Assembly: GCF_900114475.1 (NCBI RefSeq) | Contig: NZ_FOTE01000010.1 | Span: forward strand, 186,001 to 250,000 | Direction: 5' to 3' | DNA: 64,000 nucleotides | Source: Paenibacillus sp. 1_12 | GTDB lineage: Bacteria; Bacillota; Bacilli; Paenibacillales; NBRC-103111 | Shown: piece after piece, positions 58,713 to 64,000 of the stretch | How positions within the stretch are numbered: position 1 is the first letter of the stretch | Layout of the letters: every line of letters starts with the position of its first letter | Program-made: the position numbers and the translations under genes | Notes under the pieces: model-generated | What the model saw: the letters and a program-made list of their open reading frames with translations, nothing else | What the model was told of the DNA's origin: nothing | Database searches by the model: none

Positions 58713-59759
58713 ATGACTACATCCAGCAAATATATAACAGTTCGCGGCAAAGCGTATTCGTATCTCGTCAGTAAAAAAGCGATACTCGTATCTATAGCAC
58801 TCCTCATTGCCGTCATTGTAATTTTTATTCTGAGTACAGGTATCGGCAGTGTATACATATCACCCATACAGGTCATTCGCTCCATATTTGGGGTGGGTGA
58901 AGACTCCAATATGATGATTGTTCGTTCTCTTCGGCTTCCACGTATTGTTATAGCTGTATTGGTTGGCGCATCGCTGGCGGTAGCTGGCGCACTGTTGCAA
59001 GGGGTTATTCGTAACCCGTTAGCCTCTCCTGATACCATAGGTATTACTGGAGGAGCTACACTCGGGGCCGTCTCTTTCTTTTTTTTCTTTTCTGATAAAA
59101 TCAGCATTCATCTACTCCCGGTTTTTGCTGTGGCTGGAGCCTTTACATCCGCGCTAATCGTTTATGTATTATCCTGGAAGCAAGGCGTCACACCACTGCG
59201 ACTTGTTCTGATCGGAATCGGTTTCTCGGCGGCAATGAGTGCTCTATCGTATATGATGATGATTTCAGGTCCCATTATTCTCGCCAATCAGTCCATGACG
59301 TTCATGACAGGCAGTGTGTATGGCGTGTCATGGGCCAAGTCTGTGATACCTCTGCTGCCATGGGTTGTTGTTCTGCTGCCGCTGATGTTCGTGTACTCAC
59401 GACATATTAATATTCAGGAGTTCGGTGAGGACATAGCCCGCAGTGTGGGCAGTCACGTTCAACGCCAAAGATTCCTGCTATTGATCTTCAGCGTCGCACT
59501 CGCGGGCGCGGCTGTTGCTTTCGGAGGGGCTATCGGATTCATTGGACTGATGGCACCGCATATTGCACGTAAGCTTGTAGGTCCAAGCTTTGGCGCTTTG
59601 CTGCCGGTTTCCGCGCTGATGGGAGCCATCGTATTACTGGTAGCTGATTTAATCGGCAGAACGATATTTTCGCCGCTCGATATTCCCGCAGGTGTGTTTA
59701 CGGCTTGTATCGGCGCTCCATTTTTTGTTTACCTGCTCTACCGTACACGTAACCGTTAG
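58713..59759 (+). CDS. FecCD-family siderophore ABC permease (second)
   Basis: 348 residues with about ten membrane spans and the motifs LRLPRIVIAVLVGASLAVAGALLQGVIRNPLASPDTIGITGGA and GGAIGFIGLMAPHIARKLVG. It pairs with the preceding permease. It begins directly after the stop of that gene, with GGAGGG upstream in the end of the first. A typical heterodimeric siderophore permease. Confidence 0.94.
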   Translation: MTTSSKYITVRGKAYSYLVSKKAILVSIALLIAVIVIFILSTGIGSVYISPIQVIRSIFGVGEDSNMMIVRSLRLPRIVIAVLVGASLAVAGALLQGVIRNPLASPDTIGITGGATLGAVSFFFFFSDKISIHLLPVFAVAGAFTSALIVYVLSWKQGVTPLRLVLIGIGFSAAMSALSYMMMISGPIILANQSMTFMTGSVYGVSWAKSVIPLLPWVVVLLPLMFVYSRHINIQEFGEDIARSVGSHVQRQRFLLLIFSVALAGAAVAFGGAIGFIGLMAPHIARKLVGPSFGALLPVSALMGAIVLLVADLIGRTIFSPLDIPAGVFTACIGAPFFVYLLYRTRNR

Positions 59760-59824
59760 TAAGCATATTGCTGGAAGCACCTGAATTATTTAACCATACG
59801 GCTTTAATATAAGGAGATCTGAAC

Positions 59825-60649
59825 ATGACGGCTATTCAATCCAAGGATTTGAGTCTATTTTACGGGGACACATGCATTTTCAAAGATCTCGACATAGCCA
59901 TTCCAAAAGGAAAAATCACCGTGTTTATCGGAAGTAACGGCTGCGGCAAGTCTACGCTGCTCCGGTCGCTTGCAAGGCTGCTCAAGCCTAAAAGCGGGCA
60001 GATCGTACTGGCAGGCAGTGACATTGCTACACTTTCAACCAAGGAGGTAGCCCGTCGCATGTCCATTTTGCCGCAGGGACCTTCCGCTCCGGAAGGATTA
60101 ACTGTCCTTCAGCTCGTGAAGCAAGGCAGGTATCCGTATCAAAACTGGCTGCAGCAATGGTCAGTTGAGGATGAAAAAGAAGTCCGCCGCGCTTTGGAAT
60201 TAACCCATATGGATACATTGTCCGAGCGTACCGTCGATTCGCTATCCGGTGGACAGCGCCAGCGTGCCTGGATTGCCATGACATTGGCTCAAGGGACACC
60301 AACCATTTTGTTGGATGAGCCTACAACTTACCTGGATTTGGCTCATCAGATTGAAGTATTGGACCTTCTCTACGATTTGAACCAAAAGGAACAAAGAACC
60401 ATCGTGATGGTCCTGCATGATATTAACCTTGCCTGCCGTTACGCTCATCATGTGGTAGCGATCAAGGATAACAAGGTGTATGCAGAAGGACACGCAGATC
60501 AAGTGATTAACGAGAAGCTGATGCTGGATGTATTCGATCTGCCCTGCCAAATTATTCAAGACCCTTTGTTCCAGACTCCATTAGTTGTCCCTTACGGTAA
60601 AGGCGTTAAACCGATTCATCAACAGTTAGCGCCTGTGGGAGTTAATTGA
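59825..60649 (+). CDS. siderophore ABC transporter ATP-binding protein
   Basis: 274 residues. Walker A GSNGCGKSTLLR, Q-loop ILPQGPSAPEGLTVLQLVKQGRYPY, signature DSLSGGQRQRAWIAMTLA, Walker B ILLDEPTTYLDLAHQ and VLHDINLACRYAHH. The RYPYQ region and Q-loop are typical of the FecE/FhuC group. AAGGAG is 8 nt before the ATG. It completes the importer with the two permeases and the divergent binding protein. Confidence 0.94.
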   Translation: MTAIQSKDLSLFYGDTCIFKDLDIAIPKGKITVFIGSNGCGKSTLLRSLARLLKPKSGQIVLAGSDIATLSTKEVARRMSILPQGPSAPEGLTVLQLVKQGRYPYQNWLQQWSVEDEKEVRRALELTHMDTLSERTVDSLSGGQRQRAWIAMTLAQGTPTILLDEPTTYLDLAHQIEVLDLLYDLNQKEQRTIVMVLHDINLACRYAHHVVAIKDNKVYAEGHADQVINEKLMLDVFDLPCQIIQDPLFQTPLVVPYGKGVKPIHQQLAPVGVN

Positions 60650-60671
60650 ACGATAATGAACCGAAACCAAT

Positions 60672-60724
60672 AACAAAAGCCGATCAAAAGGAGTATATGT
60701 CCTTTTGACCGGCTTTTCTTTATT
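60672..60724 (+). terminator. bidirectional Rho-independent terminator
   Basis: AAAAGCCG and TCAAAAGGA pair with TCCTTTTGA and CGGCTTTT across a 7-nt loop, with T-rich sequence on both strands. It lies between the convergent siderophore operon and carboxypeptidase gene. Confidence 0.85.
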
Positions 60725-60749
60725 TGATCTTGCTTAACTAAACCGTTTC

Positions 60750-62270
60750 TCACAGCTTGTAAATGTCTCCGTACTTTTGCTGGAAATAGTCGACCAAATA
60801 ATCAGGGTTCAGTTCTTCTCCTGTAACTTCAGTAATAATTTCGGTCGGCGTGAGCAGCTTGCCATGACGATATACTTTTAAAGCCAGCCAATCTTTGATC
60901 GGAATCAGGTTCCCTGCCTCCAATAAGCCATCGAAATCCGGCAGCTCCTTGCGGATCGTCCGCATCATTTGTGCGGCATACATATTTCCCAGCGCATAAG
61001 ATGGAAAATAACCAAAGGCTCCGCCTGACCAATGAACATCCTGCAGTACCCCTTCTCCATGATGAGTTGGCGCTACACCCAAATAATCCCGATATTTCTC
61101 GTTCCATACTTCTGGCAAATCAGCTACCCGAACCGACTCGCTAAATAGCTCTTTCTCAATTTCATAACGGACCATAATATGTAAATTATAAGTCAGCTCA
61201 TCTGCCTCAATACGAATCAATGAAGGCTTAACCTCATTGGTAGCCCGATAGAAATCCTCGACTCCCACAGAGTCAAATTGCCCCGGATAATGCTTCTGCA
61301 CATCCTGATAATATCGATTCCAGAATGAGCGGCTGCGTCCGATCATATTTTCCCAAAAGCGCGACTGCGATTCATGAATCCCCATCGAAGTGCCACTGCA
61401 TAGCGGTGTGCCGATTAGATCTGATGAAATATTTTGCTCATACAAGGCATGGCCGCCTTCATGAATCGTTCCGAATAAAGCACTGTTCACATCATCCAGC
61501 AAATATCGTGTTGTGATCCGCACATCGCCCGGATTTAAACCCGTTGCAAAAGGATGCACTGTTTCATCGAGTCTCCCCGCATCAAAGTCATAGCCCATCT
61601 GTCCCAAAATAAACAAGCTGAATTTTTTCTGCTGCTCTTTATCAAAGATCTGCTTCAAAAATCCAGTTTCGGGCTTATGCTTGGAGGCTTGAATGGCACT
61701 GAGCAAAGGCACTACCTTCTGACGTAATGCGCCAAATACCTGATCCAGCTTCGTTACAGTCATTCCAGGCTCGTACATATCAAGCAAAGTGTTATATTTG
61801 TGACCCTGATAACCCCATAATTCGATAAATTCCAGATTCGTTGCGACGATCTTCTCCAGATATGGCTGAAACATCGCATAATCAGAAGCATGCTTGGCCT
61901 CTTCCCATACGGATTCAGACTGAGAGGTCAATACTACATAATCCTGATATTTTTGCGGAGGAATTCGTTTGCTTCGGTCATAATCCTTTTTGCATTCTGC
62001 AACAATCTTGCGTTCGACGTGGCTCAGTCTGGCATCCTGCTCTGGTTCTGAAAAGTAATCAAGCCATTCTCCCATCTCGCTAGCCACCGACATTTTGAAA
62101 TGCTCTCCGGACAGCACGCCGACGACTTCGGAGCGGGTTGCTATCCCTTTCTTGGGAGCGCCCGTGCGCATATCCCAGTAAATCAGTCCTATTGCTTCCT
62201 CATAGCTTTTCATTTTTTGGAGATACTGCTTGAAATCGTTTAAATTGTGTTCAAATGGTTTGGTTGTCAT
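60750..62270 (-). CDS. M32-family metallocarboxypeptidase (Taq type)
   Basis: 506 residues, the usual size. The zinc motif is HEGGH in GTIHEGGHALYEQ near residue 270, followed by GIHESQSRFWEN with the third ligand glutamate; RIEADELTYNLHI is a family hallmark. It removes C-terminal residues from peptides in the cytoplasm. The ATG at 62270 has GGGGG 7 nt upstream; the frame to 62336 has no site. It stands alone. Confidence 0.94.
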   Translation of the reverse strand: MTTKPFEHNLNDFKQYLQKMKSYEEAIGLIYWDMRTGAPKKGIATRSEVVGVLSGEHFKMSVASEMGEWLDYFSEPEQDARLSHVERKIVAECKKDYDRSKRIPPQKYQDYVVLTSQSESVWEEAKHASDYAMFQPYLEKIVATNLEFIELWGYQGHKYNTLLDMYEPGMTVTKLDQVFGALRQKVVPLLSAIQASKHKPETGFLKQIFDKEQQKKFSLFILGQMGYDFDAGRLDETVHPFATGLNPGDVRITTRYLLDDVNSALFGTIHEGGHALYEQNISSDLIGTPLCSGTSMGIHESQSRFWENMIGRSRSFWNRYYQDVQKHYPGQFDSVGVEDFYRATNEVKPSLIRIEADELTYNLHIMVRYEIEKELFSESVRVADLPEVWNEKYRDYLGVAPTHHGEGVLQDVHWSGGAFGYFPSYALGNMYAAQMMRTIRKELPDFDGLLEAGNLIPIKDWLALKVYRHGKLLTPTEIITEVTGEELNPDYLVDYFQQKYGDIYKL

Positions 62271-62425
62271 AGATCTTCCCCCTTTATTCAAGTTTATATT
62301 GATCATACTTCTTAAGTAAAAGAGAAGCAAACCCATTGCGATTGTGGTAAAATATATGGATGTACAATTGATGTCCCATCTTACGAAATCAGTTAAGCTT
62401 CACAAAACACGATGGAGGAAACCCT

Positions 62426-62758
62426 ATGCATATTACATTTACGGATGAAGCTGTCCAACAAATTAAACAAAAGCTCCCTCCTGGTTCAGGCGAGCTCAAA
62501 CTCGTATTTGATTCAGAAGGATGTGGCTGCTCAGCCAATGGAGTGCCTTCTTTGTGGATCGTAGACAAACCCGAAGAGCATGATTTGCGAGCAGACGGCT
62601 CACCTTTTGAATTATGGTATGAAAAGAAACAAGAAGTATACTTCGAAGACTACATGACACTAGACTATCGCAGTGCAAACAGGAGCTACGTCCTGAAAAG
62701 CAAGGGACAAATTTACAACAGCCTCATGCAGTTGACGGATAAAAGAGAAAAAAACTAA
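62426..62758 (+). CDS. HesB/IscA-like iron-sulfur cluster biosynthesis family protein
   Basis: 110 residues. HesB-like beginning MHITFTDEAVQQIKQKL and a CGC motif (EGCGCSANG) near residue 32, but it lacks the C-terminal CxC of canonical A-type carriers, so it belongs to the divergent YqkB/YneR-like group. Whether it carries iron is unknown. GGAGG lies 7 nt before the ATG. Confidence 0.82.
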   Translation: MHITFTDEAVQQIKQKLPPGSGELKLVFDSEGCGCSANGVPSLWIVDKPEEHDLRADGSPFELWYEKKQEVYFEDYMTLDYRSANRSYVLKSKGQIYNSLMQLTDKREKN

Positions 62759-62822
62759 AAGATTACGGATATACGATAGACCTTACAAGGTTAGTCTGCA
62801 CACAATCAATTGGAGGGGTACC

Positions 62823-63401
62823 ATGGATTCACTAATGTCGACCATTATTAACCATAATCAAGATTTTGTTAAAAATAAAGATTACGAACAATATCTTACA
62901 ACCAGATTTCCCGATAAAAAGATGGTTATTGTTACTTGTATGGATACACGATTGACGGAGCTGCTGCCGCGGGCTATGAATCTGCGAAACGGTGATGCCA
63001 AGATTATTAAAAATGCCGGTGCCGTCGTTACTCATCCATTTGGAAGTATAATGCGAAGTATTATTGTTGCTGTTTATGAGCTCCAAGCTAAGGAAATCTT
63101 TGTTGTGGGCCATCATCAATGCGGTATGATCGGTCTTAACGCACCCGAGGTTCTGGAGAAAGCCAAGGAGCGCGGAGTCACCCAGGAAATGATCGAAACT
63201 CTACATCATGCAGGTATCGATCTGGCAAGATTCCTGAGAGGTTTTGATGATGTTCAAGACAGCGTGCTCAGCAGCGTAAAGCTGATTCGCAACCATCCTT
63301 TACTGCCCAAAAATCTGCCGGTTCACGGGTTAATCATCGATCCAGAAACCGGAAAGCTGGATGTGGTTGATAACGGATATGAATGGGAAACGACTCCCTG
63401 A
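62823..63401 (+). CDS. ytiB: beta-class carbonic anhydrase (YtiB-like)
   Basis: 192 residues. The zinc set is CMDTR (Cys and the Asp-Arg pair) near residue 39 and VVGHHQCGMIG (His and Cys) near residue 98. It interconverts carbon dioxide and bicarbonate. GGAGG lies 6 nt before the ATG at 62823; another ATG four codons in is possible. A short beta-class enzyme matching B. subtilis YtiB in size and motifs. Confidence 0.92.
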   Translation: MDSLMSTIINHNQDFVKNKDYEQYLTTRFPDKKMVIVTCMDTRLTELLPRAMNLRNGDAKIIKNAGAVVTHPFGSIMRSIIVAVYELQAKEIFVVGHHQCGMIGLNAPEVLEKAKERGVTQEMIETLHHAGIDLARFLRGFDDVQDSVLSSVKLIRNHPLLPKNLPVHGLIIDPETGKLDVVDNGYEWETTP

Positions 63402-63417
63402 ACAACAATCATTACAT

Positions 63418-63457
63418 GCTAAAAGACTGTCGGCGTGATTGGCCTGACAGTCTTTTT
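63418..63457 (+). terminator. bidirectional Rho-independent terminator
   Basis: AAAGACTGTC pairs with GACAGTCTTT across a 15-nt interval that has further G/C pairs, followed by TTTTT. It ends the carbonic anhydrase gene and, on the other strand, the partial gene. Confidence 0.82.
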
Positions 63458-64000
63458 AACGTTCCGGTGTTGGTTCCTTCCTGATCTTCGCTTGCAGGAG
63501 ATCAATGAGCTGCTGCTCTACATTTTTACCGTTACCGAACCCTCCTGATGCAGGCGGCGGGTGTGGCGGGTTACCGTGGGTACCCTCCTCTGCTGCTTGA
63601 GCTGGTGACTTTCTCCCAAATTCAGCATCTCGTTCTAGCTGTCGTCGTGCTTCGAACTCATGAATCATGGCCTCACGTTCCTCGATACTCGAAGGATCTT
63701 TTTTCTTGAATTCCCTCATGTTTTGCTCCTTGATACGAAGACGTTCCTGAAATTCGTTGACAAATTCCTTCTGTCCGGCTGTGAGCTGCCCGATAATGAG
63801 TTGTTGATCCGCTAGTTCCAGCTCACCGACTTGACTATTGCGTACGACCATCGGAAGCAGTTCTTTAGCTTGCTTGATGCTTAATCCTAAATTTTCACGT
63901 CGATCCATTTGAATTAAGCTTTGAAATAAAATAACCATTTGCCGTTCAAATGTATTCTGGATCTCGTCCCTTTGAATGACGGCTTCTGGGATGGTGAGGC
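63456..64000 (-). CDS. hypothetical protein (partial, N-terminus outside window)
   Basis: The frame is open on the minus strand from the window's right edge to a stop at 63456, at least 180 residues. There is an ATG at 63938, but the frame continues with plausible protein sequence (TIPEAVIQRDEIQNTFERQ) beyond it and no ribosome site is seen there, so the true start lies past the edge. The protein is hydrophilic with a charged helical middle and a Pro/Gly-rich stretch (TPHGNPPHPPP-like). No domain recognised. Confidence 0.7.
   Translation of the reverse strand, partial: LTIPEAVIQRDEIQNTFERQMVILFQSLIQMDRRENLGLSIKQAKELLPMVVRNSQVGELELADQQLIIGQLTAGQKEFVNEFQERLRIKEQNMREFKKKDPSSIEEREAMIHEFEARRQLERDAEFGRKSPAQAAEEGTHGNPPHPPPASGGFGNGKNVEQQLIDLLQAKIRKEPTPER

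Noticed and set aside
1-64000. tRNA, rRNA, CRISPR, insertion sequence or prophage
   Set aside because: None was recognised by reading; a tRNAscan or IS search was not possible.

Overview
The window reads as chromosomal core sequence from an endospore-forming Firmicute of the Paenibacillus type. The evidence is gene content and order: going leftwards along the minus strand, cotE, mutS, mutL, miaA, hfq, spoVK, hflX, ynbB, glnR, glnA, lexA/yneA and ynzC follow the order known from Bacillus subtilis. Strong GGAGG ribosome sites, sigma-A type promoters, lipoprotein signals and spore genes agree. No rRNA, tRNA, CRISPR array, insertion sequence or prophage was recognised. After start-codon correction no gene-free stretch exceeds about 300 bases. 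Most genes up to 50.8 kb are on the minus strand; the right end is mixed.

Left part (1-14.5 kb): the end of a Tad/Cpa-type secretion or pilus locus (CpaF ATPase, TadZ-like ATPase), coaD, two methyltransferases, an orphan ABC ATPase, a receiver-like protein, the MrfA/MrfB DNA-repair pair, an acyltransferase pair (OlsB-like and LpxL-like) that looks like an aminolipid pathway, LrgA/LrgB, and RNase Z. Middle (14.5-32 kb): cobalamin-dependent methionine synthase and acireductone dioxygenase (methionine economy), a HAD phosphatase, an aldo-keto reductase, the SOS pair lexA/yneA-like with four LexA boxes, the glnR-glnA nitrogen operon with hflX, ynbB and spoVK, a Nudix/histidine-phosphatase fusion and surface or envelope enzymes.

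Right-middle (32-47 kb): a class A penicillin-binding protein with a long Thr/Gly/Asn/Pro repeat tail, hfq-miaA, an RsmJ-like methyltransferase, mutL, a C-terminal processing protease, mutS, a two-domain amidoligase beside cotE, and two tiny membrane-protein genes. Right end (47-64 kb): two ArAE/FUSC-type membrane proteins flanking a sulfonate/nitrate/taurine-type ABC importer, a MarR regulator with a heterodimeric ABC exporter, a Fur-controlled siderophore importer, an M32 carboxypeptidase, a HesB-like protein, a beta-carbonic anhydrase and a partial gene.

The most interesting points are: a LexA-type box in the spacer of the mrfAB promoter, with the same architecture as the lexA and yneA promoters in this window; an OlsB-like N-acyltransferase next to an LpxL-family protein whose acidic catalytic residue appears replaced; an amidoligase with a decayed ATP-grasp-like N-terminus next to cotE; a duplicated 26-bp palindromic element before an exporter gene; and genes that seem to start at ATT or ATC codons.
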